From Candidatus Kuenenia hertensis (GTDB taxonomy: Bacteria; Planctomycetota; Brocadiia; Brocadiales; Brocadiaceae): a stretch of DNA of 64,000 bases. The DNA is taken from the NCBI GenBank assembly GCA_021646465.1, contig SOET01000013.1:1-64000 (forward strand), read 5' to 3'. A program made the translations under genes and the position numbers. Shown piece after piece: positions 47,771 to 56,484 of this stretch. Within the stretch, counting starts at the first letter, position 1. Each line of letters opens with the position of its first letter. The notes under the pieces are model-generated. The model did not search any database, was not told where the DNA came from, and saw nothing but the letters and a program-made list of their open reading frames with translations.

Positions 47771-49741
47771 ATGACAGAAGATAGTAATTTGCCATCCGAA
47801 AAAACGGTAGATATTTATGAACTCGAGGTGGCTGCATATCAACAAAAATACGGGGAAACCTTTAATTTGATGTGGAGGCTGTTAGGCCGTTGGTTTGATA
47901 AAGATTTCGAAGATTTAAAGCGATTGAAATTAACGAAACCTTTAAACGATGAAGAGTATTATTTAAGATGCAATACGCGTTTTGCCAGTATAATAACAAT
48001 TCTTTTTGCTAACCAAAAGGTGCAGTTAGAGAATGAATTATTTTATTCGCTCTATTTAAGCAAAAATCAATTTTCTATTATTTTTGAGGTAAGTGGTTTC
48101 AGAGGCACAGACCATCTCCTGGGTACAATTGTTAACGTTACTGAAATACAAGGGTCGAAATTAAGTTTTTCTATTCAGAATGAACAACAGTGGCTGAAGT
48201 TCTTTTTATTTTACACAATCTATTCAGAAATTGAAATCGACTATATCGCTTTTTTTAAAGTGAAATCACCAGTTGTGTTGCTGGGATACTTGAGTATGAT
48301 GGATGAGGTATGTGTTTTAAATAAACAAGCAAATGAGAGAAGAAATAACTTATTGGAAATCGGGCCATCGGTGGTAAAAGAGGCTGACCTGGAAACTATT
48401 TTCCAGAGGGAAGGTTTAGTGAAACGTATTTACGTACTGCTGGCACGTTTGTGGATGAGATGTTCCTACTATGATCATGAAAACAAACATGAAATCAAAA
48501 AATATTTGAATAGTATGCTGCAGGAATGGATGAAGAAAAAAGGAGTAACAGGGCCTGCATTGCCTGTTCATTATGTAAAAAAAGAACGTCCTGTGATATT
48601 GCTTCCCATTGAGCGTTTTTTGTCGTCACACGCAATGTATAGGTGTTATGCGCCTTCTATTAAGCAACTTCGTGATAAATTTTTTCTGGTTTTGATGACA
48701 GTTCCCAATGAAATTGATGATGTTAATAGAAAGCTTTTTGACCAGGTGATAGAACTGGATTCCGACAATCCTTCCAATGTAAGAAAGCTTGTCGGAAAGG
48801 TGATTAAAATAAAACCGGATATGATTTATTATCCCAGTCTTGGCATGTCATTGTGGGCGCTGTTTTTGGCGAATTTAAGGCTTTCCCCTGTACAATTTAT
48901 GACCGGGGGCCACCCAGCCACGAGTCATTCCGCATTTATTGATTATTTTTTACTTCCTGACATTGTTTTTTCTCACGAGGTTGATTGTTTTAGCGAAAAA
49001 GTTGTGTTACTGAATACCGCAGATGCACTGCAAATGATACCAGCAGAAAATGATAAACAAAACGTACCTCCGCAAATAAATAAAAATCCCTCTCCCGTGC
49101 GGCTTGTCATCACAAGCACCTCAATGAAGCTCAATGTTGGTTTTATGGAGACCTGTAAACAAATAGTATCTCAGAGTCAAAAACCGATTGAAGTTATTTT
49201 TTTTCTTGGTACGAAGGGAATCGAGTTTTATCAGGAAAAACAACGAATTCTGAAATGGTTGCCGAGAGCGCTTATTTATCCGTTTACGGAATATAATAAA
49301 TATATTACTCTGTTAAATACATGTGATATTCATTTAAGTCCTTTTCCTTTTGGAGGGACAAATAGCAACGTTGATTCTATGAAACAAGGTATTCCGATGG
49401 TTGCACTGGAAGGGCATGAACCAAGTTCCCGGACTGATTCCATATTTATTAAATTAAGCCATTTGCCGGACTGGTTGCTTACTCATAGTAAGGAAGAATA
49501 TATTCAGGCAGCATTACGTTTAATCCATAATGATGAAGAACGTGTTGCTATCAGTGAGGCGTTATTAAAACAGGATTTTGAGAAACTTTTTAGAGATCAT
49601 GAATATCTCTGCCATGAGAAAGTATTTTTGAAAACTGTAGAATGGTTGTATCGCTATCACAGTGAAATCCAAAAAGACGGCAGAAAGGTGTGGACCGTTG
49701 AAGCCCAGGAAGGGGTAAGAAATGCCAGCGCTTCTTTGTAA
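47771..49741 (+). CDS. HMW1C-like family 41 glycosyltransferase
   Basis: About 656 residues from ATG at 47771, chosen for GGAG seven bases upstream. The C-terminal half follows HMW1C, the N-glucosyltransferase of adhesins. TGGHPATSHSAFIDYFLLPD (acceptor loop), VDCFSEKVVLLN, then HLSPFPFGGTNSNVDSMKQG (donor site), GHEPSSRTDSIFIKLSHLPD and WLLTHSKEEYIQAALRL are the main matches. HMW1C puts glucose on Asn in Asn-x-Ser/Thr of secreted proteins in the cytoplasm. The N-terminal half is helical and less conserved. No HMW1A-like adhesin gene is in the window. Confidence 0.68.
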   Translation: MTEDSNLPSEKTVDIYELEVAAYQQKYGETFNLMWRLLGRWFDKDFEDLKRLKLTKPLNDEEYYLRCNTRFASIITILFANQKVQLENELFYSLYLSKNQFSIIFEVSGFRGTDHLLGTIVNVTEIQGSKLSFSIQNEQQWLKFFLFYTIYSEIEIDYIAFFKVKSPVVLLGYLSMMDEVCVLNKQANERRNNLLEIGPSVVKEADLETIFQREGLVKRIYVLLARLWMRCSYYDHENKHEIKKYLNSMLQEWMKKKGVTGPALPVHYVKKERPVILLPIERFLSSHAMYRCYAPSIKQLRDKFFLVLMTVPNEIDDVNRKLFDQVIELDSDNPSNVRKLVGKVIKIKPDMIYYPSLGMSLWALFLANLRLSPVQFMTGGHPATSHSAFIDYFLLPDIVFSHEVDCFSEKVVLLNTADALQMIPAENDKQNVPPQINKNPSPVRLVITSTSMKLNVGFMETCKQIVSQSQKPIEVIFFLGTKGIEFYQEKQRILKWLPRALIYPFTEYNKYITLLNTCDIHLSPFPFGGTNSNVDSMKQGIPMVALEGHEPSSRTDSIFIKLSHLPDWLLTHSKEEYIQAALRLIHNDEERVAISEALLKQDFEKLFRDHEYLCHEKVFLKTVEWLYRYHSEIQKDGRKVWTVEAQEGVRNASASL

Positions 49742-49873
49742 ATGTTTTTTGGAGGGTGTTAACCGATTGGCTGAAATATATAGTCAAAAGCATCTGTTTT
49801 TCAAATGCTTTTACGGAGTTTATACCGAACGATGTGAATATGCTCAGATGATGCCTGCTTATATGCAGCCTGT

Positions 49874-49950
49874 GTAGAGACGCATTGTATGCGTCTTGTG
49901 TAATACAGTTATAGGTGTACAGGGTAGAGACGCATGCAATGCGTCTCTAC
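49874..49950. repeat. Two GTAGAGACGC palindromes
   Basis: GTAGAGACGCATTGTATGCGTCT starting at 49874 and a 27-base palindrome from GTAGAGACGCATGCAATGCG at 49924-49950. The core is the same as in the 28-bp palindrome at 19050-19077. Between two plus-strand genes; non-coding, probably a dispersed repeat. Confidence 0.7.
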
Positions 49951-49981
49951 AAAACATTGAAAATTTGTTTACTTGGGTAAA

Positions 49982-51319
49982 ATGAAAAACTTTGTACGAA
50001 TATGTCTACTATTTAGTTTATTTATAATGGCATATATTAGTTGCCGTAGTGCGTATGCAAAGGAAGACAGGCCGAATATTCTGCTTTTTACCATTGATGC
50101 CTGCCGTCCTGAACATTTTGGTTGCTATGGGTATTCCCGAAAACTCACCCCGAATATTGATAGTCTTGCGGAAAAGGGGGTATTGTTTACTAATGCATTC
50201 AGTCAGTCGGCATGGACTACGCCGGGAGTGATATCGATATTTACCTCATTGTATCCGTTTACCCATAGGGTGGAAACCCGGGGAGATTCACTGAATACGA
50301 AAGTCGTAACCTTGCCTGAGGTTTTAAAAGAAAACGGATACGCGGTGCCTGTGTTACCGAGATTTGTCGATATCCCGAATTACTGGAATCTTGGTTTTGA
50401 TGCGGAGGAAAAAGGGAAATTCAGAGGGAAAGAAGGAGAGGATTTGTTGAAATTATTACATGCTTACAAAGAAAATCAACCCTTTTTCATATGGTATCAT
50501 TACCATGGACTGCATTTGCCCTATGATTCTTCTGATTTACATAGCTGTGTAATTGCTGAAGATGAAGGAAAGCAACCTGTTGTTGAATCCGAAGGGATTT
50601 CATTGATAAAAACGAAGTCGGTTATCAAACACGATTATGTTGTTTTTACCGATGAGGATAAAAGTTGTGCTGTTAAGTTGTATGATAGTCAATTACTGCC
50701 GTTAGATGACTATGTAGAGAGATTGGTCAGGAAATTAAAAGAATGGAAATTATATGATAACACGATAATCATTATTACTTCTGACCATGGAGAAGAGTTG
50801 TTTGAACACGGTTTTGTTGGTCATGCTTCGACTTCGTTAAAGGCGAAGCTGTATGAAGAAATCATACGGATACCACTCATCATTTTGTGGCCGAAAAAAA
50901 TAAAGCACAAAAGAATTGACGCACACGTGCAGCAGGTAGATATTATGCCTACTGTTCTTGATATGCTGGATATTCCTGTAAAAAATAAATTAGAGGGACG
51001 TTCCTTGTTGCCGTTGATAGAGAACAATCAAGATGCTCAGTCCGCGGCAATATATTGTGAAACAATTATGGGCGGCTATCAGAGTACCGAGGAATTGCGG
51101 AAGATCAGGTTGCGTTGCATAAGGACGGAGAGATGGAAGTTGATTGTAAAAAATGCTAATGATTATGATACGTATGCGTTGTATGACTTGAAGAATGATC
51201 CCGGAGAAAAAGAAAATGTTGTTAAAAAATATCCCGATATTGCGGCTGATTTGCAGAAAAAACTCTTTGCAAAAATCGGATATAATAAACTTCCGGAAAC
51301 TGGTGTCATGAAAAAGTAA
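49982..51319 (+). CDS. Sulfatase-like hydrolase without the CxPxR motif
   Basis: 445 residues from ATG at 49982. An N-terminal signal (ICLLFSLFIMAYISCRSAYA) directs it out of the cytoplasm. NILLFTIDACRPEHFGCYGY is the first metal-binding stretch of the alkaline phosphatase/sulfatase superfamily, and IIIITSDHGEELFEHGFVGH the second. At the site where sulfatases have CxPxR (the formylglycine cysteine), it reads SAWTTPGVISIFTSLYP, so no formylglycine can be made. It may use Thr as nucleophile, as in phosphotransfer relatives, and act as phosphoethanolamine or phosphate transferase. Convergent with flgI. Confidence 0.8.
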   Translation: MKNFVRICLLFSLFIMAYISCRSAYAKEDRPNILLFTIDACRPEHFGCYGYSRKLTPNIDSLAEKGVLFTNAFSQSAWTTPGVISIFTSLYPFTHRVETRGDSLNTKVVTLPEVLKENGYAVPVLPRFVDIPNYWNLGFDAEEKGKFRGKEGEDLLKLLHAYKENQPFFIWYHYHGLHLPYDSSDLHSCVIAEDEGKQPVVESEGISLIKTKSVIKHDYVVFTDEDKSCAVKLYDSQLLPLDDYVERLVRKLKEWKLYDNTIIIITSDHGEELFEHGFVGHASTSLKAKLYEEIIRIPLIILWPKKIKHKRIDAHVQQVDIMPTVLDMLDIPVKNKLEGRSLLPLIENNQDAQSAAIYCETIMGGYQSTEELRKIRLRCIRTERWKLIVKNANDYDTYALYDLKNDPGEKENVVKKYPDIAADLQKKLFAKIGYNKLPETGVMKK

Positions 51320-51333
51320 GACGTTTTCGTTTT

Positions 51334-52491
51334 TCACATGATTACCAGTTCCGCGTGCAATGCTCCTGCTTTTTTAATGGCCTGAAATATTGAGATGAGA
51401 TCCCTGGGGGTTACTCCCAATACGTTAAGTGCGCGGGCGACATCTGAAATAGAAACACCTTCCTGCAGTACGGTTAATCTGCTTTTTTCCTCACCTACTT
51501 GTATATCGGTACGCGCCATATCCCTTGTTTCTCCCGATGCCAGCATATTAGGCTGGGAAACCTCTTTTTCTTCTTTAATCGTTATGCTTAAGTTTCCATG
51601 GGCAACAGCTACAGTTGATATTCTGACATGTTCATCGGCAACAATAGTTCCGGTCCGTTCATTAATAATTACCTTCGCAATACTGTCGGTTTTGATGTAA
51701 AGTTCTTCGATATTGGAGATAAATTTTACAATAGTTTCCTCTGCCTGAAATTCTTGCGGGGGTTTTATATTAATAACAGCGGCGTCGGTTGCAATCGCGG
51801 AATGCGGATACAAATTATTTATTAATTCTGCCACACGGGTGGCAGTGGTAAAATCCGGGTTTCTCAGTACAATACTCAACGATTGTCCTTTCAGAAAGGA
51901 AGTGTAAATTTCCTTTTCAACTATTGCTCCGTTTGAAATGTGTGCGGTGGTAACTATGTTTTTTCTTGAAGATTGGGCTTCCCCTTCGATGCTGTACCCG
52001 CCAACGGTGAGAGCTCCCTGGGCGACTGCATATACTTCATTATCGGCGCCCTGTAATGCTGTCTGAAGTAATACACCACCTTCCAAACTTTTGCAATCAC
52101 CTATAGAAGAAAGCGTTACGTCTAACTTATCGCCTGGCCTTGCAAATGCGGGAATATTTGCAGTAACCATGACCACGGCAACATTTTTGGAGAAAAAATC
52201 TTCTTGTTCCATCAGTACTCCAAGTTTTTCAAAAACATTTACTGCCAATTGACTGGTAAGTTTAAAAATCTGGCTGTTATCGCCTGTTCCCTGAAGCCCA
52301 ATCACAATACCATATCCATAAAGCTGGTTTTCTCGGACGCCCTGCACATACGCAATATCTTTAATCCGTACGGCAGCATGTGCCTGATGTGCAAATGGAG
52401 TTATCAGTATTGTGCTTGCGATAATAAAAGATGTTAGAATACATTTCAGGATAAATCTGATTGTAAATTGTTTTCTTCTCATAGCATTCAC
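51334..52491 (-). CDS. flgI: Flagellar P-ring protein FlgI
   Basis: 385 residues. A signal peptide (ILTSFIIASTILITPFAHQA, about 14-33) exports it. VRIKDIAYVQGVRENQLYGY and GIVIGLQGTGDNSQIF are the family start. LLQTALQGADNEVYAVAQGA and the late LQEGVSISDVARALNVLGVT match other FlgI proteins. It forms the peptidoglycan ring around the rod of the basal body, which means a periplasm with peptidoglycan. Last gene of the flg group; flgJ is absent after it. Confidence 0.96.
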   Translation of the reverse strand: MNAMRRKQFTIRFILKCILTSFIIASTILITPFAHQAHAAVRIKDIAYVQGVRENQLYGYGIVIGLQGTGDNSQIFKLTSQLAVNVFEKLGVLMEQEDFFSKNVAVVMVTANIPAFARPGDKLDVTLSSIGDCKSLEGGVLLQTALQGADNEVYAVAQGALTVGGYSIEGEAQSSRKNIVTTAHISNGAIVEKEIYTSFLKGQSLSIVLRNPDFTTATRVAELINNLYPHSAIATDAAVINIKPPQEFQAEETIVKFISNIEELYIKTDSIAKVIINERTGTIVADEHVRISTVAVAHGNLSITIKEEKEVSQPNMLASGETRDMARTDIQVGEEKSRLTVLQEGVSISDVARALNVLGVTPRDLISIFQAIKKAGALHAELVIM

Positions 52492-52584
52492 CGTAAGTAG
52501 TAGTTATAAATAATTTTTATTCAAATACAGGCATTCAGGGCTTTATTGTTTATGAAAATATAAAAGGAGATATTTACTGTTAAC

Positions 52585-53205
52585 TTAGAATGGCGATATA
52601 AATTCCTTTATACGATAAAACCATCCCCGCTTGGCGGCATTCGTCAAAAATCCTTTACCTTCCAGACTTATGTTGGCATTCGCAATCGAGCTTGATTGGA
52701 TTATGTTATCCACGCTCACATCGATTGGCCGAATGATTCCGGATACCTTTATAGTATATTTTTCCTTGTTAACGTCTACTTCTCTGTTTCCTTCGATAAT
52801 AAGATTCCCATTAGACAATATTTCCGTTACTACCGCCGTAATTTCTAATTGGAGACTGCGGCTGCTGTCGTATTGTCCCTCGCCGCTGAAAGAGTGTTGT
52901 GTTTGTGATGATACATTGGGCAGATAGTCTTGCAGTGCGAATAATTTTCGCGAAAAATCTGAAGCATCTACATTAATTTCATGGCTTGTACTTTGGTCCG
53001 CGCTGGAATCTTCCGTTCCTGTAATTGCGGTTGATTCATTTATTATAACCGTTACGATGTCTCCAATACGCATTGCACGATTGTCATTATAAAGATTTGT
53101 ATTTAACGTAATTCGTTTTTGCCAGAGAGATTCTCCCATTGCGTCAGTTGTAAAGGCGATAAATGCTAAAGATGCAATAATATATGAAATAGTTTTCTTT
53201 TTCAT
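52585..53205 (-). CDS. flgH: Flagellar L-ring protein FlgH, non-lipoprotein form
   Basis: 206 residues. A signal peptide (SYIIASLAFIAFTTDAMG) is followed by ESLWQKR, then RAMRIGDIVTVIINESTAIT and HSFSGEGQYDSSRSLQLEIT, and later GNLIIEGNREVDVNKEK and ISLEGKGFL. These are FlgH motifs; FlgH forms the outer-membrane ring of the basal body. In enteric bacteria it is a lipoprotein with an LxGC box. Here the whole protein contains no cysteine, and the cut is probably by signal peptidase I at AMG. Outer-membrane insertion must use another feature. Confidence 0.93.
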   Translation of the reverse strand: MKKKTISYIIASLAFIAFTTDAMGESLWQKRITLNTNLYNDNRAMRIGDIVTVIINESTAITGTEDSSADQSTSHEINVDASDFSRKLFALQDYLPNVSSQTQHSFSGEGQYDSSRSLQLEITAVVTEILSNGNLIIEGNREVDVNKEKYTIKVSGIIRPIDVSVDNIIQSSSIANANISLEGKGFLTNAAKRGWFYRIKEFISPF

Positions 53206-53276
53206 AATAATCCCCGCGATGGGGTCCTTGATTTAAAAATGTATTGAGTATTTATTAAAAGCAGTACACACTTTCA

Positions 53277-54257
53277 TTAAAGGATTACCTTCACAGTATA
53301 ATCATCTTTAACTTCTCCGTATAATTCTCTTTTTGTGTCTAAGTTCATGATCTTTATCACCCTTCCCTTATAACCGTCTTCTTTTGCAATTCCTTTCGTA
53401 ATAACGCTAAGATTGCCGATTTTTACAAGAATCTTGACGAGTTCTCCCTTTTTTATCGCAGCAGGTTCATCAATCATGTTTTGAGTAAGAGGTTTATCCG
53501 GCAAAATTGTGTATAAAACACGTTTCCCCAAAAGAGGTTTCATATTGTCAAATGTAGTAATCCCCGGCATCCTTGTCGTTTCTACACGTTTAATATAAAG
53601 ATCTTTAGCGGTTAAAATATCGTTTCTGTTAATTCTTTTGCTGGCAACAACTATATCCTCATAATGTCGTATGTTAAAATACATCGGTATTTTCTGATAT
53701 TGCTTGTCGCCAACATATATTCGTACAACCACTTGAACTCTGCCTCTGCTTTTGTTTGCGTTTACCTGTGATACCTCCATACGAATATTTCCTCCGCCAA
53801 AAGGCAACATCGCATCGTTTGGAGGTCTGTCGGCTTCGACAACGATTTCTTCATTTCTTTCTGAAAAAGAAAGATTTGAAGTAACGTAATCTTTTGCAGT
53901 TTGCAGAATTTCATCTCCGGTAATGGTAATTGATTCTACGGATATCATTGAGAAATCATTTTTACCATAAGAGACTTCATTGGGGTCTATTCCCGCATCC
54001 AGAAGACGGGAAGTAATAATATTTTTTTCTATTTTTCTCACGTTGCCCGGCCATGGGGTATTTCCGATATACACATTATTTAGTTTCTGCAAAAGGTCTG
54101 AATCATTGCAGGATATATAAGCAATATCGCCAAGGGTTACTTCCTTTTCGGGCAGCGTTACGGAATCTTTTAGCTCAATTGTAATCTGTTCCCCAAAGGT
54201 TATGGAAATGGTGGTCAACATTAAAAAAGGAATTATTAGTAAAAATTTAGTTTTCAT
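53277..54257 (-). CDS. flgA: Flagella basal body P-ring formation protein FlgA
   Basis: 326 residues, longer than the 220 of E. coli because of an N-terminal SAF-like extension. A signal peptide (LLIIPFLMLTTISITFG) precedes ITIELKDSVTLPEKEVTLGD. Further on are VVASKRINRNDILTAKDLYI, RVLYTILPDKPLTQNMIDEP and LVKILVKIGNLSVITKGIAK, characteristic of FlgA. It is the periplasmic chaperone for P-ring assembly. It lies between flgG and flgH, an order found in several deep-branching bacteria. Confidence 0.9.
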   Translation of the reverse strand: MKTKFLLIIPFLMLTTISITFGEQITIELKDSVTLPEKEVTLGDIAYISCNDSDLLQKLNNVYIGNTPWPGNVRKIEKNIITSRLLDAGIDPNEVSYGKNDFSMISVESITITGDEILQTAKDYVTSNLSFSERNEEIVVEADRPPNDAMLPFGGGNIRMEVSQVNANKSRGRVQVVVRIYVGDKQYQKIPMYFNIRHYEDIVVASKRINRNDILTAKDLYIKRVETTRMPGITTFDNMKPLLGKRVLYTILPDKPLTQNMIDEPAAIKKGELVKILVKIGNLSVITKGIAKEDGYKGRVIKIMNLDTKRELYGEVKDDYTVKVIL

Positions 54258-54356
54258 AACAGCCCCATTTCTTTTTTCCAGTATATGATGTGAGACCTTT
54301 TAAATATTTTCAAAAGTTTATATAAAGAATCAATTCAAACAGCTTAAAACCATCCT

Positions 54357-55145
54357 CTATCTTGCCATACTGTTAATCGTTGATAACATTTCATCGCTTG
54401 CAGATATTGCTCTGGAGTTAATTTCGTAAGCGCGTTGAGCAGTAATCAGGTTTACAAGCTCTGTAACGGTTTCAACATTGGAATTTTCAAGAAATCCCTG
54501 ATAGATTTCGCCGCTTCCCTGTTCACCCGGTACGGTTACTGAAGGAGCGCCTGAGGCGACCGTTTCAAGGTATAAATTTTTTCCCAGGCTATCAAGCCCT
54601 GAAGAGTTAGGAAACATTGCCAGCATAATCTGGCCCACATTTTGAAGGGTTCCGCTTGCGTCGGAACCTTTTACATATACCGTTCCGTCGGTTCCGATGG
54701 AAATCTCTGTTGCGTCAGTAACTGTAATGGAAGGTGATAAAGGCAAGCCGTCTGCTGTTACTATTTCCCCTTTGCTGTTTAATTCAAATGAACCGTCTCG
54801 TGTATATGCAATGGTACCGTCTGCCTGCTGGATTTGAAAAAACCCTTTTCCCTGGATAGCGAGGTCCAATTCTCTTTCTGTATTTACGTGATTACCCTGG
54901 GAGAATACCTTGGAAATGGAAATTGTTCTCACACCACCTCCCAGTTGGATACCCGCCGGGATTTCAAAACCCTGCGCCGACTCGGAACCTGCTATATACC
55001 GTTTGCTGTAAAGCAGGTCCTGAAAGTTAATCTGGCTTCTTTTAAATCCCGTAGTGTTAATATTTGACAAGTTATTTGAAACATTATCCAGGTAAAGCTG
55101 TTGCGCTTTCATACCTGTTGCTGCTGTGTAAAGCGCTCTTAACAT
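54357..55145 (-). CDS. flgG: Flagellar distal rod protein FlgG
   Basis: 262 residues, the standard length. MLRALYTAATGMKAQQLYLD and NVSNNLSNINTTGFKRSQIN are the N-terminal rod motifs, DLAIQGKGFFQIQQADG the central one and NSNVETVTELVNLITAQRAY EINSRA the C-terminal coiled-coil part. It builds the distal rod that passes the P and L rings. A SAM-free, non-enzymatic axial protein exported by the flagellar type III system. 19 bp after flgF. Confidence 0.95.
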   Translation of the reverse strand: MLRALYTAATGMKAQQLYLDNVSNNLSNINTTGFKRSQINFQDLLYSKRYIAGSESAQGFEIPAGIQLGGGVRTISISKVFSQGNHVNTERELDLAIQGKGFFQIQQADGTIAYTRDGSFELNSKGEIVTADGLPLSPSITVTDATEISIGTDGTVYVKGSDASGTLQNVGQIMLAMFPNSSGLDSLGKNLYLETVASGAPSVTVPGEQGSGEIYQGFLENSNVETVTELVNLITAQRAYEINSRAISASDEMLSTINSMAR

Positions 55146-55164
55146 TTTTCATCTCCTTAGTTTT

Positions 55165-55893
55165 TTACGAGACAAGTCCGATAAGTTTTTTCATAGAATC
55201 GTTAATGGCGTCTGTTGATTTGTTGCCTGATTGAAAGTTTCTCATATTGGCAATCATATTTACCATTTCATCGATGACATTAACATTTGATTTTTCCAGA
55301 TACCCATGTGCAATTTCAAAACTTCCCTGCGCTGAGGAGGGTTCTGCATTGTCTGAAGCCACATAAGCGCTTCCGCCGATTGATTTAAGGCCGTCAAGGC
55401 TAGAGAAATTAACGATATTGATTTTGCTTATCGTTTTGCCATCGATGGAAACAGACCCGTCTGCCTTAAAGGTAAATGATTTTGCGTTATCAGGTATTTG
55501 AATAGGGCCCCCACCGCTCATCAAAGGCCAACCTTCAGGGGTTACTATTGTTCTATCGCGTGAAAGCATAAATTGTCCGCTTCTTGTATAAGCAATCCCT
55601 GCTTTCGTTTGAACTTCAAAAAAACCATCGCCTTTTATTGCAAGATCAAGATCATTACCAGTGTATTGCATTACTCCTTGAGAAAAATCTGTTGCCACTT
55701 TCCCCAAAGTACTGCCTGTTCCCTCAGAGGTTTCTTTTGCCTGGTTTTTTGAACCCGCGACAAAAGACTCAAATACGGCAATATTCTTTTTGTATCCTAC
55801 GGTATTTACGTTTGCTAAATTACGGGCAATAACTGCCTGATATTCTCCCTGACCCATCATGTTTGTTGCTCCGGCATATAAACCGCTAATCAT
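55165..55893 (-). CDS. flgF: Flagellar proximal rod protein FlgF
   Basis: 242 residues. ISGLYAGATNMMGQGEYQAV and IARNLANVNTVGYKKN begin it, DLAIKGDGFFEVQTKAG follows, and the end has HGYLEKSNVNVIDEMVNMIA, all rod protein signatures. It is shorter than FlgG and upstream of it, as flgF normally is, so FlgF is preferred to a second FlgG. First gene of the group flgF-flgG-flgA-flgH-flgI; its promoter must be in 55894-56285. Confidence 0.9.
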   Translation of the reverse strand: MISGLYAGATNMMGQGEYQAVIARNLANVNTVGYKKNIAVFESFVAGSKNQAKETSEGTGSTLGKVATDFSQGVMQYTGNDLDLAIKGDGFFEVQTKAGIAYTRSGQFMLSRDRTIVTPEGWPLMSGGGPIQIPDNAKSFTFKADGSVSIDGKTISKINIVNFSSLDGLKSIGGSAYVASDNAEPSSAQGSFEIAHGYLEKSNVNVIDEMVNMIANMRNFQSGNKSTDAINDSMKKLIGLVS

Positions 55894-56285
55894 GTTTTTA
55901 CATCCTCCATGGTTGTAAAAAAGTATTAAAAATTTTTGCTATCCACTAGTGCAATCAAGATACCAAATATGAAGATAAATTTAGAGTTATACGATGAATA
56001 TCCCTAAGATCAACGTATGCAAATGATTATGTGCCTCTTCTGTAAAATATTAAATAATTATTTCTCAATATTTTGGGGAATAAGGGAGTAATTATTTCCT
56101 GCTAAATGAATAAATTTTCCTGGTTAAAAAAAGGTGGTGTTTAAAAAACTTACATGAGATGGTTGGTTTTTACTCTTCGGAGAGAAAAAGAGTAAAAAAA
56201 TATTGTGAAGTAGTTTTATTTTTTAAGGTTTAAAGGGGAGCATTCCCGATATATTTCAGGGGATAAAATATGAGTAAAATTAAAC
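55894..56285. other. Intergenic stretch between flgF and the aroF leader
   Basis: About 390 bp, AT-rich, without a credible ORF or repeat. It separates two divergent units, so it should hold the flgF promoter (minus strand); no clear sigma-28 or sigma-54 signature was found by eye. Confidence 0.5.
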
Positions 56286-56315
56286 TTGACATTAAATATA
56301 CCAATATGTTAGCTT
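56286..56315 (+). promoter_or_regulatory. Promoter of the aroF leader transcript
   Basis: A perfect TTGACA (56286-56291). A -10 with 17- or 18-bp spacing would be TTAGCT (56309-56314) or TAGCTT (56310-56315), only half matching. The message would start near 56322 and include the leader peptide 27 bases further on. Confidence 0.5.
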
Positions 56316-56348
56316 TTACTGATTAAATAGGTATACGGGAGCAAAATT

Positions 56349-56390
56349 ATGTATTTTAAATATTTTTCTATACAGATAAGGTGTTCTTAG
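56349..56390 (+). CDS. Tyr/Phe-rich leader peptide of the aroF attenuator
   Basis: 13 codons, MYFKYFSIQIRCS, then TAG. Of residues 2-6, four are Tyr or Phe (Y F K Y F). CGGGAG lies seven bases before the ATG, a strong ribosome site for so small a frame. Its stop codon lies inside the 5' arm of an antiterminator helix (56387-56393). A ribosome stalled at the Tyr/Phe codons leaves that arm free; one that reaches the stop covers it. This is the arrangement of classical attenuators. Confidence 0.75.
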   Translation: MYFKYFSIQIRCS

Positions 56391-56453
56391 GGTCAGTATT
56401 GTATAAAAATTAAAATTGTCACCCTAAAACTAACGGTTTTAGGGTTTTTTTTT
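56387..56453 (+). terminator. Attenuator: antiterminator and intrinsic terminator before aroF
   Basis: Terminator: ACCCTAAAAC (56421-56430) pairs with GTTTTAGGGT (56436-56445) in a perfect 10-bp stem with a 5-base loop, followed by nine T (56445-56453). Antiterminator: TTAGGGT (56387-56393) pairs with ACCCTAA (56421-56427), using the same bases as the terminator's left arm, so only one can form. The terminator stands 32 bp before the aroF start and can only work as a conditional stop. Confidence 0.8.
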
Positions 56454-56484
56454 GCCTATAGAATATGGTGGAGGGGTATAGCCA

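Noticed and set aside
56421-56453. Plain terminator of the flgF-side transcript
   Set aside because: flgF points the other way, and the T run is on the plus strand 32 bp before aroF. Together with the leader peptide and antiterminator, a conditional terminator fits far better.
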